A stretch of 64,000 nt of DNA from an uncultured Prevotellaceae bacterium. GTDB taxonomy: Bacteria; Bacteroidota; Bacteroidia; Bacteroidales; Bacteroidaceae. The stretch covers positions 1 through 64,000 of the forward strand of contig CACYKA010000004.1 of the NCBI GenBank assembly GCA_902774795.1. The letters are read 5' to 3'. Of the stretch, positions 18,423-28,632 are shown piece by piece. Under the pieces are notes generated by a model. The model saw only the letters and a program-made list of their open reading frames with translations, did not search any database and had not been told where the DNA came from. Numbering within the stretch: the first letter of the stretch is position 1; every line of letters starts with the position of its first letter. A program made the position numbers and the translations under genes.

Positions 18423-18574
18423 AAAGTATGTTTAACTATAAAATCTCTTCTTAATAAAGAAAAGCCTCACGGTTTTTCTTTGTTATCCAAGAGTTAAACA
18501 ATCTTTTCTAACCTAATAACTAAAACCTAAATCTATTATATATCTACTAACCTAAACAATATCTTTTTTGTTTG
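18374..18574 (-). ncRNA. Candidate small RNA of about 190-200 bases
   Basis: The stretch is delimited by a well-formed promoter (18611-18580) and an intrinsic terminator (18422-18374), with no open reading frame of note. Internal features on the minus strand are three TTAGGTT repeats, a hairpin AAGAAAA / TTTTCTT with CC-GTGA-GG at its tip, and a TGTTTA/TAAACA pairing. The sulfatase gene downstream appears to have its own -7 element, so this may be an independent RNA. An attenuated leader of that gene is the alternative. Size is like 6S RNA, but the 6S fold was not recognised. Confidence 0.45.
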
Positions 18575-18579
18575 CGATG

Positions 18580-18611
18580 CAAAGGTACGAACTTTTTACT
18601 GTGTGCGCAAA
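18580..18611 (-). promoter_or_regulatory. Promoter of the candidate small RNA
   Basis: On the minus strand TTTG (18611-18608), 20 bases, then TACCTTTG (18587-18580). The -33 box overlaps the alternating tract TGTGTGCGCA at 18600-18609. The stretch from 18616 to 18782 on the other side holds nothing recognisable. Confidence 0.7.
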
Positions 18612-18782
18612 CAATTTTTGAAAAATCTTTCAGAAAAGGCCTTTTTCTTGATATTAATCAAGCATAAAAAGGTTAATATAGCCGATTTTACGCTAAAATG
18701 ATGCCTTTTATACAAAAAGTTGAAGAAATACGTCCAAAAAGGGGGTAAAAATGCATTTTTTTAGGCATTTTATGTGCTTTTT

Positions 18783-18813
18783 TTTGTAGTTTCTACATTT
18801 TTTTGTATTTTTG
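18783..18813 (+). promoter_or_regulatory. Promoter of the AsmA-like gene
   Basis: TTTG (18783-18786), 19 bases, then TATTTTTG (18806-18813). It lies inside the longest possible reading of the gene, which decides for the start at 18837. Confidence 0.6.
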
Positions 18814-18836
18814 TCGCAACTATTTGTTTATTGGGT

Positions 18837-20954
18837 ATGTTGTATAGTGTTATAAAGATATTGGTAAGAAGTGTGATGGGTGTAATCCTGCTAGTATTTC
18901 TATTAGTAGGAAGCCTGCTGATGGCTCTGTCAACTGATGTGGGACAGCAGATATTGTATGAATATACGTTCAGGACGCTCCAGAATACTTTAAACACTCG
19001 TTTGGTTGTTAAGGAGATAAAAGCTGATATCATAAGGGGCAGGGTAATGCTTCATGGTTTTGAGCTTGATGACCGGGCAGGTGTAACGATGCTGAAAGTG
19101 GATTCTGTCGGAACTCAATTAGGATTAAATAAGATTTTCGACCGTGAAATAACGATTAGGGGCCTGTATATGAAGGGCGCATCAATGTTTCTGTACAAAA
19201 ATCGTCCTGATTCTGCTGCTAACTATCAGTTTGTGCTGGATGCCCTAAAGGCTAAGTCGGCGAAGGATAAAAAAAAGAAGGCTAAGAAAAAGAAGAAGGA
19301 ACCTTTCTTTCATATTTCTGCAGATATGGCCAAACTGTTAATACAGAGGACCAATTTCAGAATGGACATACTGTCTGCTCCAAGGAAGGGAAAAGATACA
19401 CTTGATCCTAATCACATTGATATAAGGAATCTTTCTTTTATTTTGGAGGGCAATATTCAAAAAGAATATCTTTCCGATGTCGTGCTAAAGGATTTCCATG
19501 TCGCAGAAAAGAATTCCGGAGCAGTATTTACATTGCAAAAGGCTTCTTATCATACGCACAGACAGGAGAATGTAGATATTGCGTTCGAGGGCTTGAGGTT
19601 CAGATATCAGGACAAACGTGTTAAGATGAACACATTGAGTATTCAGCAGCATAATGGCCACTTTGACTTCACAAAGCCGCTCTCTTTGAAGGTTGACTCT
19701 ATATTCTTCCAGAATGATAATCATAAACCTAGGAAGAACTTCAAGAAGCCTAACAGAGGATGGTTTGATCCAGGTCACTTGAATGCTGTAGCATCATTGG
19801 AGGCAACAGTCAACTATTTGTCAAAAGACAGCCTATATGCCCATATTACCCATGTTGAGGCTGTTGATAGGGCAAGTGGACTGGATATGAGAAACTTTTC
19901 TGCATTTGTAACGCGAAATAAGGATAAGATTACCCTGACTGATATATTTATTGGTATGATGCGTACGCGCATACATATTAATAAGGTGAATATGAGGGGT
20001 ACGACTATCGAAGATTTCCCGATGGAGGCAAAGGTTTATCTGCAGGATATTGCAAAACCGTTCGCCCCGATACTTAGCAATTTCACAACGCCTCTGGATC
20101 TGAAACTTGTTGTAGGAGGTGATATTGACAGATATTTGTTTAAGAAAATACGTATCACTACAGCTGATCAACGTCTTCTGATTACAGGCGAGGGAGATTT
20201 GTGCGATGTAACGAAAAAGCGTGACCTGACGCTGCATTTCTGGGATTTGTTCTTGGAAGCTTCAGATGGTATCAAGGAGCAAATCGTAAACCATTTCTCG
20301 AAAAAGGTACGTCTTAAGATGCAGCGTGAGATGAAGGCCCTCGGAAATGTCAGATACAAGGGAAAAGTAGGCATTTTCTTCAGACGTCAAGATATCTCAG
20401 GTACGTTGTTCACCCGTTATGGGGACGTTGACTTTGCCTTTACTCTTGACGGTAATACACGTCACATGAGTGGTACTATGAATACTGACTCGTTGAATTT
20501 GGGTGCCATAATGAACGTAAAGAATCTGCATATATCCAGGATGAATGCAGTATATGATTTTGATATTACCTCCAAGCGTAAGGCCAAGATGCTGGGTATA
20601 AAACGTAAAGGACGCCTGCCAATAGGAATGCTGAATGCAACGTTAGGTGCCGGAAAATATGGCTCCTTTCACATAAAGAATCTGAAAGCAAGTATTGTCA
20701 GTGACGGTGCTGTTGCTGAGGGACATATCGCCTTGCCTCAGTCTTTGGTTGATATTGATGTCGATTTCTCTTATACTCAGACAGATACAGAGCAGGGCTT
20801 GAGAGTGCATCCGAAATTCCATTTCACAGACAAGGTGAGAAAATTCTTCAGATTACCTCCTAGGAAGGATAAGGATAAGAATAATAAGAATACACAGAAT
20901 GCTCAGAATAATAAGAATACTCAAAATAGTCAGAAAACTCAGAAAAAATCATAA
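18837..20954 (+). CDS. AsmA-like inner-membrane-anchored protein
   Basis: A 705-residue protein with one N-terminal transmembrane segment (VMGVILLVFLLVGSLLMAL). It is followed by a long beta-rich region of the AsmA/TamB-like type, with the family opening LVVKEIKADIIRGRVMLHGF. Such proteins bridge the periplasm and are linked to lipid transport or outer-membrane homeostasis; the precise role here is unknown. A Lys-rich insert (residues about 140-152) and a C-terminal low-complexity tail of Asn, Gln, Lys and Thr are notable. The start at 18837 is preferred over an in-frame start at 18774 because a promoter overlaps the upstream part. The beta-galactosidase gene begins 17 bases downstream. Confidence 0.7.
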   Translation: MLYSVIKILVRSVMGVILLVFLLVGSLLMALSTDVGQQILYEYTFRTLQNTLNTRLVVKEIKADIIRGRVMLHGFELDDRAGVTMLKVDSVGTQLGLNKIFDREITIRGLYMKGASMFLYKNRPDSAANYQFVLDALKAKSAKDKKKKAKKKKKEPFFHISADMAKLLIQRTNFRMDILSAPRKGKDTLDPNHIDIRNLSFILEGNIQKEYLSDVVLKDFHVAEKNSGAVFTLQKASYHTHRQENVDIAFEGLRFRYQDKRVKMNTLSIQQHNGHFDFTKPLSLKVDSIFFQNDNHKPRKNFKKPNRGWFDPGHLNAVASLEATVNYLSKDSLYAHITHVEAVDRASGLDMRNFSAFVTRNKDKITLTDIFIGMMRTRIHINKVNMRGTTIEDFPMEAKVYLQDIAKPFAPILSNFTTPLDLKLVVGGDIDRYLFKKIRITTADQRLLITGEGDLCDVTKKRDLTLHFWDLFLEASDGIKEQIVNHFSKKVRLKMQREMKALGNVRYKGKVGIFFRRQDISGTLFTRYGDVDFAFTLDGNTRHMSGTMNTDSLNLGAIMNVKNLHISRMNAVYDFDITSKRKAKMLGIKRKGRLPIGMLNATLGAGKYGSFHIKNLKASIVSDGAVAEGHIALPQSLVDIDVDFSYTQTDTEQGLRVHPKFHFTDKVRKFFRLPPRKDKDKNNKNTQNAQNNKNTQNSQKTQKKS

Positions 20955-20958
20955 TTAA

Positions 20959-23925
<2,967 letters not shown>

Positions 23926-23933
23926 GATGTCTG

Positions 23934-24413
23934 ATGTGTATGACCGAAACTGACAGAAAATTCATGCGGCAGGCTATAGACCTGAGCATTGAGAATGTCC
24001 GTAATGGTGGTGGGCCTTTCGGGGCAGTAATCGTTCGCAATGGCGAAGTGGTAGCCACGGGTGTGAACAATGTAGTGCCACACTGTGATCCTACGGCCCA
24101 TGCCGAGGTCAGTGCCATACGTAAGGCATGCCAGAAGGTAGGAGATTTCAAACTTGATGGCTGTACTATATATACCTCTTGCGAGCCGTGCCCCATGTGC
24201 CTCAGTGCTATATACTGGTCTGGCATAGAACGCATTTTCTATGGCAATACCAAGCAGGACGCTGAGGATATCAATTTCAGTGACAAGTTTATATACGATG
24301 AGCTTGCCCTTCCCATGACGGAGCGTCGTGTGCCTGCAGTAAATATAATGCGTGAAGAGGCCCTCGAAGCCTTCCGTGACTGGGAAGACAAATCCGACAA
24401 GGTGGAGTATTGA
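23934..24413 (+). CDS. guaD: Guanine deaminase (cytidine-deaminase fold)
   Basis: A protein of about 159 residues that probably converts guanine to xanthine in purine salvage. Zinc ligands are visible in HAEVSAIRKA (His plus proton-shuttle Glu) and in CEPCPMC. The C-terminal stretch (FIYDELALPMTERRVPAV ... ALEAFRDWEDKSDKVEY) matches the long tail that distinguishes Bacillus GuaD from other small deaminases. The ATG at 23940 (MTETDRK) is an equally good start. The gene begins 8 bases after the beta-galactosidase gene. tRNA adenosine deaminase is the main alternative, but the tail argues for guanine deaminase. Confidence 0.85.
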   Translation: MCMTETDRKFMRQAIDLSIENVRNGGGPFGAVIVRNGEVVATGVNNVVPHCDPTAHAEVSAIRKACQKVGDFKLDGCTIYTSCEPCPMCLSAIYWSGIERIFYGNTKQDAEDINFSDKFIYDELALPMTERRVPAVNIMREEALEAFRDWEDKSDKVEY

Positions 24414-24443
24414 TTTATAGTATGTTAATGAAGCACAGTCATT

Positions 24444-24920
24444 ATGAAAAACTGGTTTTCTTATCTTTGCCTAGTGCTAGGGATTATGATGACGTTCATG
24501 TCCTGTAGCGAAGATGAAAATGATCATATTGTATATGGCGTCGGTGCTATCGCGCTAGATAAGACCGAGGTAACCCTTACCGTTGGTGGTACTCCTGTGG
24601 AACTGGAAGCAACCTTGCTTCCTGATAATGTCACCCACAAGGATGTGGTAATGTGGACTACGAGCGACTCTACTGTCGCTATTGTTTCTGGCGACGTCGA
24701 GGTGCGAACTGTTGTCGAGGAGCCATCCGAGGATGATGAAGCATCCCAGGAAGGGGAACCATCTTATAGTCAGGGAAAATCTTTTGGTCAGCCAGTAACT
24801 AGGATATTGGTAATACCCATTGGCATAGTGAAGCCAGTCGGTCCGGGCACCGCTACTATTACCGCCACGGCTGAGAGCAAGACAGCTACTTGCACAGTGA
24901 CGGTAAATCCCATCCAATAA
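24444..24920 (+). CDS. Small lipoprotein with an interrupted BIG2-type Ig domain
   Basis: A 158-residue lipoprotein: signal peptide ending in FMSC, then one bacterial Ig-like (BIG2) domain. The domain opens at IALDKTEVTLTVGGTPVELE and closes at VKPVGPGTATITATAESKTA. Between VVMWTTSDSTVAIVSG and the closing strands lies an insert of about 40 residues rich in Glu and Ser (near EEPSEDDEASQEGEPS). A normal BIG2 domain has only a short turn there. It is probably exposed on the cell surface or in the periplasm; its role is unknown. A terminator follows at 24928. Confidence 0.75.
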   Translation: MKNWFSYLCLVLGIMMTFMSCSEDENDHIVYGVGAIALDKTEVTLTVGGTPVELEATLLPDNVTHKDVVMWTTSDSTVAIVSGDVEVRTVVEEPSEDDEASQEGEPSYSQGKSFGQPVTRILVIPIGIVKPVGPGTATITATAESKTATCTVTVNPIQ

Positions 24921-24927
24921 TGGTAAT

Positions 24928-24966
24928 AGCAGAAATTGCAATCACGCAGTTTCTGCTTTTTTAATT
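24928..24966 (+). terminator. Intrinsic terminator after the Ig-like lipoprotein
   Basis: AGCAGAAA (24928-24935) pairs with TTTCTGCT (24950-24957), with further TGC/GCA pairing inside, followed by a T run. It closes the plus-strand run that begins at 18837. Confidence 0.85.
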
Positions 24967-25056
24967 TTTTCAGGCGAATTTCATGAGAAAAGTTAAGAGT
25001 TAACGTTTTTTTTGTACTATTTAAGTGCTCTTAATTTTTAATTCATATTTTTTTTG

Positions 25057-25064
25057 TATCTTTG
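25057..25064 (+). promoter_or_regulatory. -7 element of ftsY
   Basis: TATCTTTG followed by GCACG, 30 bases before the ftsY start. The -33 region is T-rich without a clear TTTG. Confidence 0.55.
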
Positions 25065-25093
25065 CACGCGAAATTAAATAAAAGGACGATAAA

Positions 25094-26044
25094 ATGGCTT
25101 TTTTTGGTTTATTTGGCAAAGATAAAAAGGAGACCTTAGACAAGGGTCTTGAGAAGACGAAACAGAGTTTTCTGGATAAGGTGGTGCGTGTTGTCGCTGC
25201 CAAGGATACGGTGGACGATGATGTGCTCGATGATCTTGAGGACATGCTTATAACGAGCGACGTGGGTGTTGATACTACGTTGAAGATAATTAAAAGGATT
25301 GAGGAGCGCGTGGCCCGTGATAAATATGTCTCTACGAGCGAACTTAACAACATATTGCGTGACGAGACAGCTTCACTGCTGGCTGAGACTGATAATACTG
25401 ACGGCACATGGAGCCTGCCTACTGACCATAAGCCCTACGTGATACTGGTTGTGGGCGTAAATGGCGTCGGCAAGACGACAACCATCGGCAAACTGGCTCA
25501 TATGTTCAAGTCTGAGGGCCTGAATGTGGTTCTGGGCGCAGCTGACACCTTCAGGGCTGCTGCCGTGGAACAGCTATGTATTTGGGGTGAGAGAGTAGGG
25601 GTGCCCGTAGTAAAGCAGCAGATGGGTGCTGATCCTGCCAGCGTGGCTTTTGATACTCTGCAGTCAGCAAAGGCTAGTGGCGCTGACGTGGTATTGATAG
25701 ACACCGCCGGACGTCTGCACAACAAGGTAAATCTCATGAACGAGCTTAAGAAGATTAAGGACGTGATGAAGAAGGTTATGCCCGAGGCTCCCGACGAGGT
25801 GCTTCTGGTACTTGATGGCTCTACCGGACAGAATGCCTTTGAGCAGGCTAAGCAGTTCTCGGCCGTGACACAGATAACCTCGCTCGCGATAACAAAAATC
25901 GACGGCACGGCAAAGGGTGGTGTAATTATAGGCATCTCCGACCAGTTGCAGGTGCCAGTGAAATACATCGGCCTCGGCGAAGGCATGGAAGACTTGCAGT
26001 TGTTTAACAGAAAGGAATTTGTAGATTCTCTCTTTAAGAGCTAA
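25094..26044 (+). CDS. ftsY: Signal recognition particle receptor FtsY
   Basis: FtsY receives SRP-ribosome complexes at the inner membrane and, with Ffh, hydrolyses GTP to hand nascent membrane proteins to the translocon. The 316-residue protein has the helical N domain and the GTPase NG domain. Motifs are [15 protein letters not shown] (G1, near residue 120), [20 protein letters not shown] (G3) and [10 protein letters not shown] (G4). The acidic A domain of Escherichia coli FtsY is absent, as is usual outside gammaproteobacteria. It is the first gene of a long plus-strand run; rimO follows after a gap filled by a CTTTCAA repeat. Confidence 0.97.
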   Translation: MAFFGLFGKDKKETLDKGLEKTKQSFLDKVVRVVAAKDTVDDDVLDDLEDMLITSDVGVDTTLKIIKRIEERVARDKYVSTSELNNILRDETASLLAETDNTDGTWSLPTDHKPYVILVVGVNGVGKTTTIGKLAHMFKSEGLNVVLGAADTFRAAAVEQLCIWGERVGVPVVKQQMGADPASVAFDTLQSAKASGADVVLIDTAGRLHNKVNLMNELKKIKDVMKKVMPEAPDEVLLVLDGSTGQNAFEQAKQFSAVTQITSLAITKIDGTAKGGVIIGISDQLQVPVKYIGLGEGMEDLQLFNRKEFVDSLFKS

Positions 26045-26160
26045 CTTTCAACTTTCAATTTTCACCTTTCAACTTTCACCTTTCACCTTTCAACTTTCAC
26101 CTTTCAACTTTCACCTTTCAACTTTCATCTTTCAATTTTCAACTTTCAACTTTCAACTTT
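26044..26160. repeat. CTTTCAA tandem phrase repeat
   Basis: About 16 degenerate units (CTTTCAA, TTTCACC and CTTTCAATT variants, 7-8 bases each) fill the entire gap between the stop of ftsY and the start of rimO. It is the longest tandem repeat in the window. Confidence 0.9.
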
Positions 26161-26162
26161 AA

Positions 26163-27467
26163 ATGATCGACATTATCTCCCTAGGGTGCTCAAAGAATCT
26201 CGTTGACAGCGAGAGCCTGCAGAGGAAGTTTCAGAAGAACGGCCTTTGCTGCGTCATTGATGCACCGGAGGTAACGGGTGATACAGTCATCATAAACACC
26301 TGTGGATTCATAGAAGACGCCAAGCAGGAGAGCATCGACACCATACTGCAGTTTGCAGATGCTAAGACAAAAGGACAGATAAAGCATCTGTATGTCATGG
26401 GATGCCTTTCGCAGCGCTATAGGGAGGAACTACAGCAGGAAATACCTGAGGTTGACAAGTACTATGGCAAGTTCGACTGGGAAGGACTGATTGATGATGT
26501 AAGATGTATGATGGCTGATGTAAGAGAACTGAAGGCTGACTCTCACTCCCTAACTGGGGAGGGTCGGGGTGGGGCCTCTGCCTACATAAAAATCTCTGAG
26601 GGCTGTGACAGACATTGTGCTTATTGTGCCATACCGCTTATCACGGGCAGACACAAAAGCCGCAGTATGGACGACATACTGGGTGAAGTGAGGGAAAAAG
26701 TCAGCGAGGGCGTGAAGGAATTTAACGTCATTGCGCAGGAACTGACCTATTACGGCATAGACATCGACGGCAAGCGCCACATAGCCGAGCTGATTGAGGA
26801 AATGGCCGACATACCGGGGGTACATTGGATAAGACTTCACTATGCATACCCCAATCAGTTTCCTCTTGATCTGCTGAAGGTGATGCGCGAGAAAGACAAT
26901 GTTTGCAAGTATCTCGACATAGCATTGCAGCATATTTCTGACAGCGTGCTCAGTAACATGTGCCGCAACACCACCAAGGAAGAGACAATGGAACTGGTTA
27001 GGCAAATTCGCAGGGAAGTGCCCGGAATATGTCTGAGGACGACCCTGATGGTAGGTTATCCCGGAGAAACCGACGAAGACTTCCAGGAGCTGGTGGACTT
27101 TGTAAAGTGGGCTCGCTTCGAGTGCATGGGAGCATTTGCCTATTCTGAGGAAGAAGGCACATTCAGTGCCGAACACTTCGAGGACAATGTGCCGGCAGAA
27201 GTGAAGCAGGCACGCCTTGACAAACTGATGAGAGTGCAGCAGCGCATATCCCAGGAGGTTATGGACGGGCACATTGGCAAAACCATGGAGGTGATCATAG
27301 ACAGGGAAGAGGGCGACTACTACATTGCCCGCAGCCAGTACTCATCGCCGGAGATAGACCCGGAGATACTCATAAACAAGGAAGACGGAATGTTAAACAT
27401 AGGTGAATTCTACAATGTCACAATTACCGACGCTGAGGAATTCGACCTGTATGCAAAGATATTATGA
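26163..27467 (+). CDS. rimO: Ribosomal protein S12 methylthiotransferase RimO
   Basis: RimO adds a methylthio group to an aspartate of ribosomal protein S12 using two Fe-S clusters and S-adenosylmethionine. The 434-residue protein has the N-terminal UPF0004 domain ([26 protein letters not shown]). The radical-SAM motif is CDRHCAYC (near residue 148), and a C-terminal TRAM domain follows. Residues about 110-138, between the first two domains, are encoded by phrase-like repeats: GATGTAAGA units at 26493-26524 and a G-rich phrase near 26540-26575. They form a segment that looks inserted relative to ordinary RimO. Its stop overlaps the HU gene by four bases. Confidence 0.96.
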   Translation: MIDIISLGCSKNLVDSESLQRKFQKNGLCCVIDAPEVTGDTVIINTCGFIEDAKQESIDTILQFADAKTKGQIKHLYVMGCLSQRYREELQQEIPEVDKYYGKFDWEGLIDDVRCMMADVRELKADSHSLTGEGRGGASAYIKISEGCDRHCAYCAIPLITGRHKSRSMDDILGEVREKVSEGVKEFNVIAQELTYYGIDIDGKRHIAELIEEMADIPGVHWIRLHYAYPNQFPLDLLKVMREKDNVCKYLDIALQHISDSVLSNMCRNTTKEETMELVRQIRREVPGICLRTTLMVGYPGETDEDFQELVDFVKWARFECMGAFAYSEEEGTFSAEHFEDNVPAEVKQARLDKLMRVQQRISQEVMDGHIGKTMEVIIDREEGDYYIARSQYSSPEIDPEILINKEDGMLNIGEFYNVTITDAEEFDLYAKIL

Positions 27468-27718
27468 ACAACAAGGATTTGATTACAGCACTGTCACAGA
27501 AGACAGGCCTGAAAGCTACAGACACGCAGAGCATGGTGCTGACGACGTTCAGAGCCATTATCGAGAAGATGTGTGAAGCAGAACCTGTAAACGTCAATGG
27601 TCTTGGCACCTTCGACGTGAGGAAGAGAAACGAGCGTATTATAGTTAATCCTGGTACGGGAAAGAAGAATCTCGTTCCGCCAAAACTCGTAGCAACATTC
27701 AAACCAAGGAAAAAGTAA
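27464..27718 (+). CDS. HU-family DNA-binding protein
   Basis: An 84-residue basic protein of the HU/IHF family, which bends DNA as a dimer in the nucleoid. It starts [16 protein letters not shown], and the beta-arm region ends in NPGTGKKNLVPPKLVATFKP. It overlaps rimO by four bases (ATGA) and is followed 12 bases later by a larger HU-domain protein. Confidence 0.92.
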   Translation: MNNKDLITALSQKTGLKATDTQSMVLTTFRAIIEKMCEAEPVNVNGLGTFDVRKRNERIIVNPGTGKKNLVPPKLVATFKPRKK

Positions 27719-27730
27719 CAGCTTCAGATT

Positions 27731-28630
27731 ATGGCAACATCAAAGGATATAGCAAAGATTATTGCTTCCCAGCATGGCATAAAGCCTGCTGAGGCAGAGA
27801 ATTTCATACAGCAGCTTGTAGATACTATCAACGAAGGAATAGAGAATGACAGGCTGGTGAAGATTAAGGGTTTCGGAACCTTCAAGATGCAGTCGATCAA
27901 GCCGCGTTCAAGTGTCAATGTAAATACAGGTGAGAGAGTGGTGATAGGCGAGCACGACAGGATTACCTTCCTGCCTGATGCATCAATGAAGAATACTATT
28001 AACAAACCGTTTGCCCACTTCGAGACAGTAGAGATTGCAGACGGAAGTCCTCTGCTTGACGAAATGATCACGGAAGAAGAATCTGATGATGATATCAGGG
28101 AAGATGAACTGGAGGAACTCAAGGACGAGGAAACACCAGTTGTAGAAGAAACTGTTAAGGTTGAACCTGTTAAGGCAGAACCTGTCAAGGAAGAGAAAAA
28201 GGTTGAGGAACCCCTTGTTAAGAAAGAGGAGCCTGTCAAGAAGGAACCAGCCAAGAAGGAGGAGCCTGTCTTCGTTATGGCACCGAAAAAGCCTGCCAGC
28301 GTAGCGAAAGAGGAAATCGAAGAGCCAGAGTCAATATCAGAGCGCATGCAGGGTCAGGGCAATGTCTTCGTCGGTATTGCAGCAGGAATACTCATTGTCA
28401 TCGCTGCAATATTCGGATTCAACAAGTATAATTCCAGCAAGGCCCCTGTTGCTCCTGCCGTACAGCAGACAGTGGTAGCTGACACGGTACAGAATGATAC
28501 AATAAAGAAGGATACTGTCGTCCTTGGCACAGAAGCAACACAGGTTGCCGATGATGACACCACATCCGTTTCAGATAATAAGAAAAAACGTCGCGGCCGT
28601 AAATATAGAAGACACCGCAGAAGAAGATAA
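27731..28630 (+). CDS. HU-domain protein with a membrane anchor and basic tail
   Basis: A 299-residue protein with an unusual layout. Residues 1-90 are an HU/IHF-like domain (KIIASQHGIKPAEAENFIQQ). Residues about 115-205 are a disordered region dominated by Glu, Lys, Pro and Val repeats (EPVK units). Residues about 218-238 form one strongly hydrophobic segment (VGIAAGILIVIAAIFGF). The C-terminus ends in a very basic stretch (KKKRRGRKYRRHRRRR). This suggests a nucleoid protein tethered to the inner membrane, with the final tail on the other side or folded back on DNA. It is flanked by a normal HU gene and by lon (two bases downstream). Function beyond DNA binding is inference. Confidence 0.85.
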   Translation: MATSKDIAKIIASQHGIKPAEAENFIQQLVDTINEGIENDRLVKIKGFGTFKMQSIKPRSSVNVNTGERVVIGEHDRITFLPDASMKNTINKPFAHFETVEIADGSPLLDEMITEEESDDDIREDELEELKDEETPVVEETVKVEPVKAEPVKEEKKVEEPLVKKEEPVKKEPAKKEEPVFVMAPKKPASVAKEEIEEPESISERMQGQGNVFVGIAAGILIVIAAIFGFNKYNSSKAPVAPAVQQTVVADTVQNDTIKKDTVVLGTEATQVADDDTTSVSDNKKKRRGRKYRRHRRRR

Positions 28631-28632
28631 GA

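Noticed and set aside
18774-18836. Longer start for the AsmA-like protein
   Set aside because: A -33/-7 promoter pair lies within it, and the extra residues form a second hydrophobic run encoded by T-rich promoter DNA.
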